A DNA stretch of 19,876 bases from CBDVBZ01 sp965372355 (GCA_965372355.1 CBDVBZ010000064.1:1-19876); one strand, 5' to 3'. Counted from the stretch's first letter, positions 6,830 through 15,499 are shown. The notes: generated from the sequence alone by a model not told the origin. Numbers and translations are program-made.

Positions 6830-9800
6830 TGGCGGACCGTTTCAAATCAATAGCAAGACCGGACGCGGTCCCCGCAGTCGAGACCGAAATCGTCGACTTC
6901 TGGGATCGCACACGTGCCTTCGAGCGAAGCGTCGAGCGTCGCGAGGGAGGGGAGCGCTTTGTTTTCTATGAGGGCCCGCCCACGGCAAACGGCAAGCCGG
7001 GCGTTCATCACGTGCTCGCTCGTCTCTGCAAAGACACGATATGTCGCTACAAGACCATGCGTGGATACCACGTCGTCCGCAAGGGGGGCTGGGACACACA
7101 CGGTTTGCCGGTGGAGATCGAAGTCGAGAAGCAGCTTGGTATCGCGAGCAAGGACGCGATCGAGGAATATGGTATCGACAAGTTCAACGAGAAGTGTCGC
7201 GAGAGCGTTTTCAAATACGAAAAAGACTGGGTGATGTTCACGAAGCGGATCGGGTACTGGCTCGACATGGAGAATCCGTACGTGACCTACACCAACGAGT
7301 ACATCGAGAGCGTCTGGTGGATGCTCAAGGAGTTCTGGAAGAAGGACCTGCTTTTCGAAGGGCACAAGATCGTTGCCTATTGTCCGCGGTGTGAGACAAC
7401 ACTAAGCAGCCACGAGGTGAGCCTCGGTTATCGCGACGTGTCCGACCCATCCATTTTCATCAAGTTCAAGGCCGCGGACAACGACGATCGTTTTTTGGTC
7501 TGGACGACGACGCCCTGGACACTCGTGTCCAACTCGGGTCTTGCCGTTGGGCGCGAACACGACTATGTGCGCGTTGCCCACAACGGCGAGAAACTGATTC
7601 TCGCCGAAGCGCTGGTCAGTGTTCTCGATGGTGAATACGAGGTGCTGGACAAGTTCAAAGGTGAGGAGTTGGTCGGCAGGCGCTACGAGCCGCTTTTCGA
7701 TTTCTTCAAAGACGAGGAGAACGGGTTCGTGGTCGTCGGCGGTGATTTCGTCAGCCTCAAAGACGGTACCGGAATCGTACACATTGCTCCGGCGTTTGGT
7801 GAAGACGACTACCAGCTCCATTTGACCGAAGGTCTCCCCATCATCCAGCCGATTACGCCGAGCGGTACCTTTACCGATGATGTCGAACCATGGGCGGGTA
7901 AATGGCTCAAGGATGCCGATCCCCTCATCACGAAGTCGCTGAAGGAGGCGGGCAAGCTCTACAAGAGCCAGACGTACAAACACTCCTATCCGTTTTGCTG
8001 GCGTTGTCAGACACCGCTGATCTACTACGCCCGGCGATCGTGGTACGTCCGCACAACCGCGTTCAAGGATCAGATGATCGAGGCCAATCGCAAAATCCAC
8101 TGGGTGCCCAAAGAGGTCGGCGAGCACCGGTTCGGCAACTGGCTGGAGAACAACGTGGATTGGGCGTTGAGCCGCGAGCGCTACTGGGGGACGCCGCTTC
8201 CCATATGGGTGTGCGAAGCGTGTGAGAGAAATCACGCGGTCGGCACCATCGCCGAGCTCCGCGAGCTGGGTGAGAACATCCCCGATGATGCGACGCTCGA
8301 TTTGCACCGGCCGCAAGTCGATGGCTTCGTGCTCGCGTGCCCCGAGTGCGGCGGCAAGATGCGTCGCGTGCCGGAGGTTATCGACGCCTGGTTCGATTCG
8401 GGAAGCATGCCGTTTTCGCAGTACCACTATCCGCTGGGCGACGGGGAGTTGTTCGAAGGCCAGTTCCCGGCCGACTTCATCTGCGAAGGCATCGACCAGT
8501 CGCGCGGGTGGTTCTACTCGTTGCTCGCGATATCGACATTCCTGAAAGGAGAGAGTTCCTATCGGACGTGTGTGGTAACGGAGCTCATTCTGGACAAAAA
8601 GGGACAGAAGATGTCCAAGAGCCGCGGCAACGTCGTCGAGCCGTGGGATGTTCTCAACAAGGAGGGCGCGGACGCGCTCCGTTGGTATCTCATAACGAGC
8701 AGCCCACCGTGGCTGCCGACTCGATTCGATCGCAGAGGTGTTGTCGAGTCTTCCCAAAAACTCCTCGGCACGCTCAGAAACGTCTACTCGTTTTTTGCCA
8801 TGTACGCTTCGCTCGACGACTATCGGGTGAGCGACGATACCGGCGAGCCCAACCTGCTCGACCGGTGGATTCTGTCGAGGTATCACTCAACAGTGGCAGC
8901 GGTCCGGCGGCATCTTGACGGCTACGAGATGACGCGCGCCGCCAGGGCGCTTCAGGACTTCGTACTCGAGGAACTGAGCAACTGGTACGTGCGCAGATCG
9001 CGCCGGCGGTTCTGGAAAGGTGAGATGGGGCCGGACAAGACGGCGGCCTATCAAACGCTCTACACCGTGCTCAGCGGGACCGTCCGCCTGCTGGCGCCGT
9101 TCGTGCCGTTTGTGAGCGAGGAAGTCTACCAGGCGCTCGAGGGCGCCCTGGCGGCTGGCGAGGCCGGGGAGGACCGGAGCGTCCATCTGGAGGATTTCCC
9201 CGAGAGCGACGCTACAATGATCGACGCCGATCTCGAAGCGCTCATGGATACCGCTATCCGGGTCGCTTCGCTCGGACGCACCGTTCGAAACGAAGCCGGC
9301 ATAAAGATCCGCCAGCCGCTTTCCGAGATGCTGATCCGTGATAACGCCGGACGATGCGAGTCGATGCTCGGGCACGACGAGATCCGGTCGATCGTCATCG
9401 ATGAGCTCCACATCAAGAGGCTCGGGCTCATCGAGGATGTCGGCAGGCACGTATCGTACAAAGCCGTGCCGAACTTTCCCGCGCTGGGAAAGCGGTTTGG
9501 CAAGAACGTTCCGGAGGTCGCGGAAAAGATCCGCAGTCTCCCCACGGAATCATTGGAGTTGTTTCAGCAAAACGGCGAGGTGGTTGTGGATACCGCTGCC
9601 GGAGAGACGACCCTGGCACGTGACGAGCTCTCGGTCGCCGTCGAGGGGCGGGAGCCCTTTGCGGCCTGGGAGGAGCACGGGATCACCGTCGCGCTCAACC
9701 TGGAGATCGATGACGAGTTGCGTACGGAGGGTATCGCCCGCGAGATCGTCAACCGTCTGCAGAACCTGCGCAAGAAAGCCGGCTATGATATCAGCGACCG

Positions 9801-9984
9801 CATCGACATCTGCTATACGGGTGAGAGGGTGGCCGATGAGGTCTTTGGCCGCGAGGGAGAACTGATACGGGCGGAGACGCTGGCCCGATCCTCGGATAAG
9901 GAGTCACCCGGCTGGCCGGAGAGCACCGAACTGGATGTCGAGGGGGAGCGAATCTGTCTCTGGATCCGTCGAGAATCTGATTGA
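6829..9984 (+). CDS. ileS: isoleucyl-tRNA synthetase, IleRS2-like with GxHH signature
   Basis: This cytoplasmic class I synthetase charges tRNA-Ile and is 1051 residues from the ATG at 6829 (GAAGAGG upstream). The N-terminal Rossmann part has PPTANGK followed by GVHH (residues 58-61) where most class I enzymes have HIGH. KMSKS begins at residue 594. The CP1 editing domain is intact (TTTPWTL and GTGIVHIAPAFGEDDY). Several Cys pairs (CPRC, CWRC, CEAC, CPEC) suggest zinc sites, and the C-terminal anticodon-binding region is full length. A HxGH-to-GxHH swap is known in some IleRS2 enzymes and is tied to very high mupirocin resistance. It overlaps punA by one base. Confidence 0.97.
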   Translation: MADRFKSIARPDAVPAVETEIVDFWDRTRAFERSVERREGGERFVFYEGPPTANGKPGVHHVLARLCKDTICRYKTMRGYHVVRKGGWDTHGLPVEIEVEKQLGIASKDAIEEYGIDKFNEKCRESVFKYEKDWVMFTKRIGYWLDMENPYVTYTNEYIESVWWMLKEFWKKDLLFEGHKIVAYCPRCETTLSSHEVSLGYRDVSDPSIFIKFKAADNDDRFLVWTTTPWTLVSNSGLAVGREHDYVRVAHNGEKLILAEALVSVLDGEYEVLDKFKGEELVGRRYEPLFDFFKDEENGFVVVGGDFVSLKDGTGIVHIAPAFGEDDYQLHLTEGLPIIQPITPSGTFTDDVEPWAGKWLKDADPLITKSLKEAGKLYKSQTYKHSYPFCWRCQTPLIYYARRSWYVRTTAFKDQMIEANRKIHWVPKEVGEHRFGNWLENNVDWALSRERYWGTPLPIWVCEACERNHAVGTIAELRELGENIPDDATLDLHRPQVDGFVLACPECGGKMRRVPEVIDAWFDSGSMPFSQYHYPLGDGELFEGQFPADFICEGIDQSRGWFYSLLAISTFLKGESSYRTCVVTELILDKKGQKMSKSRGNVVEPWDVLNKEGADALRWYLITSSPPWLPTRFDRRGVVESSQKLLGTLRNVYSFFAMYASLDDYRVSDDTGEPNLLDRWILSRYHSTVAAVRRHLDGYEMTRAARALQDFVLEELSNWYVRRSRRRFWKGEMGPDKTAAYQTLYTVLSGTVRLLAPFVPFVSEEVYQALEGALAAGEAGEDRSVHLEDFPESDATMIDADLEALMDTAIRVASLGRTVRNEAGIKIRQPLSEMLIRDNAGRCESMLGHDEIRSIVIDELHIKRLGLIEDVGRHVSYKAVPNFPALGKRFGKNVPEVAEKIRSLPTESLELFQQNGEVVVDTAAGETTLARDELSVAVEGREPFAAWEEHGITVALNLEIDDELRTEGIAREIVNRLQNLRKKAGYDISDRIDICYTGERVADEVFGREGELIRAETLARSSDKESPGWPESTELDVEGERICLWIRRESD

Positions 9985-10009
9985 CAACGCATAGGGCTGT
10001 TAGTATCTT
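9981..10009 (+). promoter_or_regulatory. sigma70-type promoter for the TraR/DksA-lspA-rluD genes
   Basis: TTGACA (9981-9986) is a perfect -35 and overlaps the ileS stop codon. After 17 bases comes TATCTT (10004-10009), four of six to TATAAT. The promoter lies about 55 bases before the next start codon and suggests that this operon is expressed apart from ileS. Confidence 0.6.
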
Positions 10010-10065
10010 ACTGTCGCTTTTGGGCTACCGTCGACTTTCGTTTGTCTCAGGCGGGCGAAGTACTT

Positions 10066-10443
10066 ATGAATAAAAAAGATCTGGAAAAGTTCGAGAAGCT
10101 GATCCAGGCGGAGCGGGAGCGGATTATTGCGAAACTCGACTCGATCGAGGAAGCGATCAGCGACCGGTCGGCGGGCCAGGCCAGCGGCTCTCAGGGCTAC
10201 TCGAACCACATGGCGGACATCGGTAGTGACGCGATGGAGCAGGAACAGGCGTTCTTGCACGCCAGCCAGGGTGCCAATTATCTCGGAGCGCTCGACGACG
10301 CGCTCGACAGAATCGAAAAAGGAACTTACGGGGTCTGCGAGGAATGCAGCGGCAAGATCCCAACGAAGCGCATCCAGGCGTTCCTGGCAGCGAAACTCTG
10401 TGTAGACTGCAAGTCCAAGCTGGAGAAACTCCAGAGGAGCTAG
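10066..10443 (+). CDS. TraR/DksA-type zinc-finger protein
   Basis: This 125-residue protein has a charged helical N-terminal half (residues 1-75), a DIGSDA motif (51-56) in a stretch reading NHMAD, and a C4 zinc finger (C91, C94, C112, C115). This is the TraR/DksA architecture. DksA itself enters the RNA polymerase secondary channel and works with ppGpp. Many relatives next to lspA, as here, are uncharacterised and lack the exact DxxDxA tip motif, so a DksA function is only possible. The ATG at 10066 is preferred. The frame is open to a TTG at 10042, but neither has a strong ribosome site. Confidence 0.85.
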   Translation: MNKKDLEKFEKLIQAERERIIAKLDSIEEAISDRSAGQASGSQGYSNHMADIGSDAMEQEQAFLHASQGANYLGALDDALDRIEKGTYGVCEECSGKIPTKRIQAFLAAKLCVDCKSKLEKLQRS

Positions 10444-10444
10444 A

Positions 10445-10894
10445 GTGGGGTTTCTTCTCCCGGCGTTGGCCGTACTCATACTCGACCAGGTTTCCAAACA
10501 AATACTCTGGCAGCTTGGCAAGAACTTCGATTTGGTCGATGGGATCGTGCGGATTACGCTCGTCAAAAACTCGGGCGCTGCCTTCGGGATGCTGCAGGGC
10601 GGACGGGTCTTTCTCATCATATCGAGCGTGGTCGCCTCACTGGCCATCATATTCCTCGCTGAGCGGCTCCCGAAAGAGGAGACCACCCGACGCGTATTGT
10701 TGGGTATGATTCTCGGCGGTGCGCTTGGCAACCTCGTCGACCGTATCTACCCCGGGCAAGTCATTGACTTTATTGATATGGGACTTGGCACCGCCCGTTG
10801 GCCCGTCTACAATTTTGCCGATGCCGCCGTCACCGTTGGCGGGCTCCTCCTGATCCTTAGTTTCTCGCGCACGCGTGGCCAACAAGAAGAATAA
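10445..10894 (+). CDS. lspA: lipoprotein signal peptidase (signal peptidase II)
   Basis: This inner-membrane aspartyl protease removes the signal peptide of diacylglyceryl-modified prolipoproteins. The 149-residue protein has four hydrophobic segments and all main signatures: LDQVSK near the N-terminus, VKNSGAAFGM, GGALGNLVDR with catalytic D99, and VYNFADAAVT with catalytic D126. The start is GTG at 10445, one base after the previous stop, with GAGGAG five bases upstream. The 3' end overlaps the next gene by 20 bases. Confidence 0.96.
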   Translation: MGFLLPALAVLILDQVSKQILWQLGKNFDLVDGIVRITLVKNSGAAFGMLQGGRVFLIISSVVASLAIIFLAERLPKEETTRRVLLGMILGGALGNLVDRIYPGQVIDFIDMGLGTARWPVYNFADAAVTVGGLLLILSFSRTRGQQEE

Positions 10895-11852
10895 TACCGT
10901 AGAACTCATTGTTGGAGAAGAAGATAGTGATCTTCGCCTCGACGTGTTCTGTGCCGCAAAGATCGATTCCCTGTCCAGAAACCAAATCCAGAAGGTCAAC
11001 AAAAGCGGAGGCATAGCTGTGGACGGAGTGAGCCGTCCCGATCGCTATGCACTCAGCGCCGGCGAGGTGGTCACCGTTGCGATGCCCGTTCCTGATATCG
11101 CGGCCGCCCCGGTGCCGCAGGACATACCATTAAGCGTTGTCTACGAGGACGACGATATCCTGGTTATCAACAAGCACGCCGGCATCGTGGTTCACCCCGC
11201 TCACGGCCATCGGGAGGGCACCGTGGTTAACGCGGTGCTTGGCAGAGGCAGTGCTTTGTCAACGCTGGGGGGCACGGAGCGCCCGGGTGTCGTCCACCGT
11301 CTGGACAAAGACACGTCGGGTCTTATGGTGCTGGCGAAAAGCGACGTGGCCTACAAGGGACTCAGCGAACAGATCAAGAACCGGCATATCAAAAAGACCT
11401 ACCACGCAATCGCCTGGGGCAACCTGGGTCTCGAGGAGCAGATGATCGATGCGCCGATCGGGCGGCATCCCGTCCACCGCCAGAAGATGACCGTCGATCG
11501 CAACCGCGGTCGCGAGGCACTCACAAACGTCTTAGTGGTAGACAGCTTCGAGTATTTCGACTATATTCGTGTGACTACCCTGACGGGACGAACGCATCAA
11601 ATCCGCGTGCACCTTGCACATATATCTCACCCGATTCTTGGTGACCCGGTTTATGGAGGACAGCGAAGACGCGGACTGCAGTCGAACAAGCGGACGAGGG
11701 ATCACGTCTCGGCACTCCTCAAGAATATGCCCCGTCAGGCGCTGCATGCTTCGAAGCTCGCGTTTGAGCATCCGGTAGCGGGTCAGATGTTGAGTTTCAA
11801 AACAGCACTGCCCAGAGACATGTGGCTTGTACTTGAATCACTTAATAGCTAG
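10875..11852 (+). CDS. rluD: RluD/RluA-family 23S rRNA pseudouridine synthase
   Basis: The 325-residue protein has an N-terminal S4 RNA-binding domain (about residues 17-70, LRLDVF to AGEVVTV). It is followed by the RluA-type catalytic domain with HRLDKDTSGL (catalytic D144) and the TGRTHQIRVHLAHISHPILGD region. It isomerises uridines in 23S rRNA. The S4 domain and neighbourhood with lspA favour the RluD branch, but target sites cannot be read from sequence. The only reasonable start is a GTG that overlaps lspA by 20 bases with no clear Shine-Dalgarno, implying coupling to lspA translation. Confidence 0.93.
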   Translation: MANKKNNTVELIVGEEDSDLRLDVFCAAKIDSLSRNQIQKVNKSGGIAVDGVSRPDRYALSAGEVVTVAMPVPDIAAAPVPQDIPLSVVYEDDDILVINKHAGIVVHPAHGHREGTVVNAVLGRGSALSTLGGTERPGVVHRLDKDTSGLMVLAKSDVAYKGLSEQIKNRHIKKTYHAIAWGNLGLEEQMIDAPIGRHPVHRQKMTVDRNRGREALTNVLVVDSFEYFDYIRVTTLTGRTHQIRVHLAHISHPILGDPVYGGQRRRGLQSNKRTRDHVSALLKNMPRQALHASKLAFEHPVAGQMLSFKTALPRDMWLVLESLNS

Positions 11853-11871
11853 AGATGAAGGAGGCAAGACG

Positions 11872-12222
11872 TTGAAATTCAAGCGACGTGACGTGGACGA
11901 CGCGGTTGTTGTGGATGTGAAAGGCCAGCTGACTGGAGGCCCAGAGGCCGAGACGTTCAGAGATCTTTTCAGATCCATCATTGCCGACGGAAAGAAAAAC
12001 GTAATCGTCAACCTCAAGGATGTCGAGTGGATTTCAAGCACCGGGATCGGCATCATGATCAGAGGTTACAAAACGGTTCGTGAGGCCGATGGTCATTTCA
12101 TTCTGGTACACGTGGGGGATCGGACGCGACAGATTTTCAACGTGTTGCGACTTTACGATATCTTTATGATCCTCGAGACGGAAGAGCAGGCTCTCGAGTT
12201 CATTGCAAACCCGACGAGTTAG
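11872..12222 (+). CDS. STAS-domain anti-sigma-factor antagonist 1
   Basis: This 116-residue protein is a single STAS domain of the SpoIIAA/RsbV type. When unphosphorylated, such proteins bind the anti-sigma kinase and release its sigma factor. The phospho-acceptor serine is S56 in WISSTGIGI, matching the DSTGLG motif of RsbV with Asp replaced by Ser. TTG at 11872 is taken as start because AAGGAGG lies seven bases before it and the paralogue downstream begins the same way. The frame is open upstream into rluD, but that part lacks family similarity. It is about half identical to the next gene (57 of 116 by hand count). Confidence 0.88.
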   Translation: MKFKRRDVDDAVVVDVKGQLTGGPEAETFRDLFRSIIADGKKNVIVNLKDVEWISSTGIGIMIRGYKTVREADGHFILVHVGDRTRQIFNVLRLYDIFMILETEEQALEFIANPTS

Positions 12223-12301
12223 CGCGAGCCGACCGCACGCCGTACATTTCAGATGGATTTTTTGGGTGCGGAATCGCCCGTTATATCAAGGAGGCACTAA
12301 A

Positions 12302-12652
12302 TTGAAGATCAACCAGAAAGAGCTCTACGGTGCGGTGATTCTCGAGCTGAACGGAAAGCTGACGGGCGGACCAGAGGCGGAGACTTTTCGAAACCTCTTT
12401 AAGAGCCTGATGGATGATGGCAAGAAGAACATCATTGTGAATCTCAAGAAAGTCGACTGGATCAACAGTACCGGTCTCGGTATTCTTATTGCGGGGTACA
12501 CTTCCGTTCGCAAGGGCGGCGGGGACCTCGTCCTCTGTAATGTCGGTGACAGAATCGATAGCATCCTCTATGTGACGAAGCTCAATCTTCTCTTCCAGGC
12601 GTTCGAGAGCGAAGAGAAAGCGGCTGAGCATTTCAAGAAAAGTCCTGCGTAG
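12302..12652 (+). CDS. STAS-domain anti-sigma-factor antagonist 2
   Basis: A second 116-residue STAS protein, paralogous to its upstream neighbour and aligning without gaps (shared TGGPEAETFR and KKN-IVNLK blocks). The likely phosphorylated serine is S56 in WINSTGLGI. The start is again TTG, with AAGGAGG at 12288-12294 and the same seven-base spacing. The tandem arrangement points to gene duplication followed by divergence. Divergence is greatest in the last third, the part that often contacts the partner, so the two may differ in input or kinase affinity. The 79-base spacer before it holds no clear promoter. Confidence 0.88.
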   Translation: MKINQKELYGAVILELNGKLTGGPEAETFRNLFKSLMDDGKKNIIVNLKKVDWINSTGLGILIAGYTSVRKGGGDLVLCNVGDRIDSILYVTKLNLLFQAFESEEKAAEHFKKSPA

Positions 12653-12681
12653 TCCATACAAGCCCCGGTGGTACTGTAAAA

Positions 12682-13134
12682 ATGGCCAGTCGCCGCGACA
12701 AAATGGAGTTGGTAATCCCCAGCGACTTCCGTTACCTGGGCGCTGTGGATGCAGCCGTGCAGGACCTGGCGCGCGAGCTTTCCTGTGCCCAAAGGTGGAT
12801 AAACGACTTTAGCGCCGCCCTTATCGAGGCCTGCTCCAACGCAATCGAGCACGGCAACAAGCTGTCCAAGGAAAAGACGGTCCGTGTGGTCATCCGCTTG
12901 AACGGGCGGCAGATCGTTGCGCGCGTCCACGATCAGGGCGGCGGTTTCGATCACGCCACGTATCTCTCCGAGACAACCCCACCCGATCCCCTCAGCGAGC
13001 GCGGTCGTGGTATATTGATCATGAGGGCGTTTACCGATCAGGTGAGCTACTCGATCAGTCCTGGCGGGGGTCTGTGCCTCGAACTCGTCAAGGGCTGTGA
13101 TTCGGATAAGGCTTCCTCACAGGATGAGGAATAG
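12682..13134 (+). CDS. RsbW/SpoIIAB-type serine kinase (anti-sigma factor)
   Basis: This 150-residue protein is a GHKL-fold (HATPase_c_2) kinase. The N-box is EACSNAIEHGN (E49, N53), the G1 box is DQGGGFD (D84) and the G2 box is SERGRGILIM (GRG 108-110). In the family it phosphorylates a STAS antagonist and binds a sigma factor or another partner when the antagonist is phosphorylated. Placement after two STAS genes and before a PP2C phosphatase supports that role. The ATG at 12682 has no strong ribosome site, and the ATG seven codons further on is a possible alternative. No sigma gene is adjacent. Confidence 0.9.
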   Translation: MASRRDKMELVIPSDFRYLGAVDAAVQDLARELSCAQRWINDFSAALIEACSNAIEHGNKLSKEKTVRVVIRLNGRQIVARVHDQGGGFDHATYLSETTPPDPLSERGRGILIMRAFTDQVSYSISPGGGLCLELVKGCDSDKASSQDEE

Positions 13135-13138
13135 CCTT
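13108..13138 (+). other. hairpin spanning the kinase stop codon
   Basis: AAGGCT-TCCTCA (13108-13119) pairs with TGAGGA, a two-base bulge, then AGCCTT (13125-13138), giving 12 pairs over a five-base loop. The stop codon is in the 3' arm. A smaller hairpin, GGGAACC-tttc-GGTTCTC, follows at 13162-13179. Neither has a T-run. They may slow the ribosome, protect the upstream message or cause partial termination before the phosphatase gene. Confidence 0.45.
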
Positions 13139-13240
13139 CCCGGGGCCTGCCGCCTTCGAGAGGGAACCTTTCGGTTCTCCAACACGTATTAAGACTGAAA
13201 AACCACTCGGAATCGCCTTGTCCCCTGGAGTTTGCGTGAG

Positions 13241-15499
13241 ATGAGTGTGTCCTACACACTGCTTTCGGTTTTCTATCTTGCCTGCGGCGCATTCATCTTC
13301 CTGCTGGGTCTCACCATTCTGCGTTCCGGCCGCAGCAGTTCGCCCACCCGCGCAACAGCGCTGATGCTGTTCTTTGCGGGCGTTGGTCCCATCCTGAGCG
13401 CGACGAGCATCATCCTTCAGAGTACGCTTAGGGAAGATGCCGTTGTCTATCGGTCGATGGTACACTTCGAATACCTCTGGGAATTCTACTTCCCGTCCCT
13501 TCTGCTTTTTGCCCTGACGTATCCCCGCGAGCACCGGTTTGCGCCGCCCTTCGTGGTGCTGGGCCTGATCCTGTTTGCGCCGTATATCGCTCACCTGGTG
13601 ACGATCATGGCGGGCAGCAGCTTCTCGAAGACGTTTGCCGATCTGTCGAAGAACCTTCCTCTGGACCGCGAGGTGTCACTCGGTGAGAGGACGATCCAAC
13701 TGGGGGGGATCGGGGGATTCCTGTCGACGATAATGACAGCGATCGTCAAGCTTCATAAGCAGGCGTTTTTGCTCGTGAATATCGTGTATGGGACCATCGC
13801 TTTGTATCTGCTTTCTCGCAGTCAGCGGACCCATATCAACCCGCGTATCACCGGTCAGCTCCGAACCGTTCTCATCGGCATCACGGTGAGCATTGTTGGT
13901 TATGTGCTCGCGAAGATAATTCCAAGGGTAGCCGGCGAGGGCTCGGGAGATCTCAGTCTGGCGTTGATCAATTTCTCTCTGGTCGCGGGAGGTGGATCGG
14001 TCGCGTATGCTATTGTCAAACAACAGTTTCTGGGCATACGTTATATCGCGCGAAAGAGCATACTCTACGCCGCCGCCGCCGTCTTGTTCGCCGTGGTGTA
14101 TCTGACCGTGGTGAAACCGGTGAGTGATTTTTTTGGACAGTACAGTGAGGTCGGCACAGAGGCCTTTGAAACGGGGTTTATCATTGTGGCGATCATTATC
14201 TTCCAGCCCGTTCTCTTCAGAACAGAGGAGGTGCTCGAACAGCTGCTCCTCAAGGGTAAGGATGACATTCAGAAGAAGTTCAAGGATCTGGCGGGTGAGA
14301 TCTCCGTGGTGGCGACGGAGGAAGAACTCGAGTCGCGGCTCGAGAGAGGCTTCCACGATATTCTGGATGCCGGTTCGGTCAGCCTGCATCTCGACCCCGA
14401 TGAGCCGCGGTTCCAGCGTCTCGTGCCGGTGCTCGGGCCGATCGGTGATCCGATCACCCGTGACGAGCTTCTGTCGCTGGGCGAGAAGGGACAACTCGCG
14501 GGTGTAGAGGAGGAAGTTGACAGCGGTAAATCCAGATGGCCGTCGAGAAAACGATCGGCAAAAGGGGCCGCCCTGGCGCGGGCGCTTGCCGCGACCGATG
14601 AAGTGCTTGTTCCCATCATGAAGGAGCGTGTCTTCGTGGGGTATATTGCGCTCGGTGAAAAAACGTACGGTCTCAAATACAGCGCCGGAGAGCTGTCGCT
14701 TCTCTCCGCGATGTCCAACCAGATTGGCGTTGCGCTCGACAACATCCGTTTGGTACGCGAAAACGTCGAGAAAAAGGTCCTGGAGGGTGAGCTCGAGATC
14801 GCGCGCCGTGTTCAGGTGCGTCTGCTGCCGTCGGATGCACCCGTCATCAAGGGGTATCAACTGAGTGCCTCGACGGTTCCGAGCCGGTATGTCGGCGGGG
14901 ATTTCTATGACTTCGAGCTGGTTGACGACAACCACCTCGTTGTCGTCGTTGCGGATGTGTCGGGCAAGGGGATCCCCGCTTCACTGCTGATGGCCACCCT
15001 TCACGCGGCTGTCAACTCCAATAGTGATGTCAGAGACAAGCCGGCGTTGATGCTCCAGCGCGTCAACAACCTGTTGTACAACCGGACATCCGCCGAGGAG
15101 TTCGCCACGGTGTTTTACGGGGTCGTCGACCTGGCCAGCGGGTCGCTACGATATGCGAATGCCGGTCACGAGTTTCCCTACGTTGTGTCGCACGACGGCG
15201 TGCGGCGGTTGGATGGGAGTGGTCTTGTGCTAGGCGCTCTGGAAGGGATCCCGTACGAGGAGGAGAACGGCACGATACCCGCCGGAGGCTCGCTGGTTCT
15301 TTTCACGGACGGCGTGACCGACGCGACAACCGCCGGTGGCGAGAGGTTCGGGCAGGAGAGGTTATGCGGCGTGCTGGAGTCGAACGGCGGGCGGGATTCA
15401 TCGTTTCTATGCGCCATGTTGCTCGATACGGTCCAGCAGTTCTCCCGCGACGGTGAGTACCAGGACGACCTGACGCTCGTCGTACTACACCGGGACTAG
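13241..15499 (+). CDS. membrane-anchored SpoIIE/RsbU-type PP2C serine phosphatase
   Basis: This 752-residue protein probably dephosphorylates the STAS antagonists and so turns the partner switch on. Its N-terminal half (about residues 1-325) has eight or so hydrophobic segments, resembling sensor domains of the 7TM/HisKA_7TM kind. A GAF-like region follows (about 345-510, ending LSAMSNQIGVALDNIRL). Then comes a linker helix (EIARRVQVRLLP) and the PP2C_SIG domain with metal-binding Asp residues in VGGDFYDF (D554), VADVSGKG (D572), FTDGVTD (D690) and QDDLTL (D743). The ATG at 13241 has GGAG ten bases upstream, and a TTG three codons earlier is too close to that site. The signal sensed is unknown. 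Confidence 0.92.
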   Translation: MSVSYTLLSVFYLACGAFIFLLGLTILRSGRSSSPTRATALMLFFAGVGPILSATSIILQSTLREDAVVYRSMVHFEYLWEFYFPSLLLFALTYPREHRFAPPFVVLGLILFAPYIAHLVTIMAGSSFSKTFADLSKNLPLDREVSLGERTIQLGGIGGFLSTIMTAIVKLHKQAFLLVNIVYGTIALYLLSRSQRTHINPRITGQLRTVLIGITVSIVGYVLAKIIPRVAGEGSGDLSLALINFSLVAGGGSVAYAIVKQQFLGIRYIARKSILYAAAAVLFAVVYLTVVKPVSDFFGQYSEVGTEAFETGFIIVAIIIFQPVLFRTEEVLEQLLLKGKDDIQKKFKDLAGEISVVATEEELESRLERGFHDILDAGSVSLHLDPDEPRFQRLVPVLGPIGDPITRDELLSLGEKGQLAGVEEEVDSGKSRWPSRKRSAKGAALARALAATDEVLVPIMKERVFVGYIALGEKTYGLKYSAGELSLLSAMSNQIGVALDNIRLVRENVEKKVLEGELEIARRVQVRLLPSDAPVIKGYQLSASTVPSRYVGGDFYDFELVDDNHLVVVVADVSGKGIPASLLMATLHAAVNSNSDVRDKPALMLQRVNNLLYNRTSAEEFATVFYGVVDLASGSLRYANAGHEFPYVVSHDGVRRLDGSGLVLGALEGIPYEEENGTIPAGGSLVLFTDGVTDATTAGGERFGQERLCGVLESNGGRDSSFLCAMLLDTVQQFSRDGEYQDDLTLVVLHRD

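Noticed and set aside
7402..8886. 494-codon open frame on the minus strand opposite ileS
   Set aside because: It lies wholly antisense to a well-conserved gene, has no recognisable motif or ribosome site, and is a by-product of GC-rich codon bias.
13676..14935. 419-codon minus-strand open frame opposite the phosphatase
   Set aside because: The composition is that of a shadow frame (rich in R, H, Q and D), with no domain, while the plus-strand protein has clear motifs.
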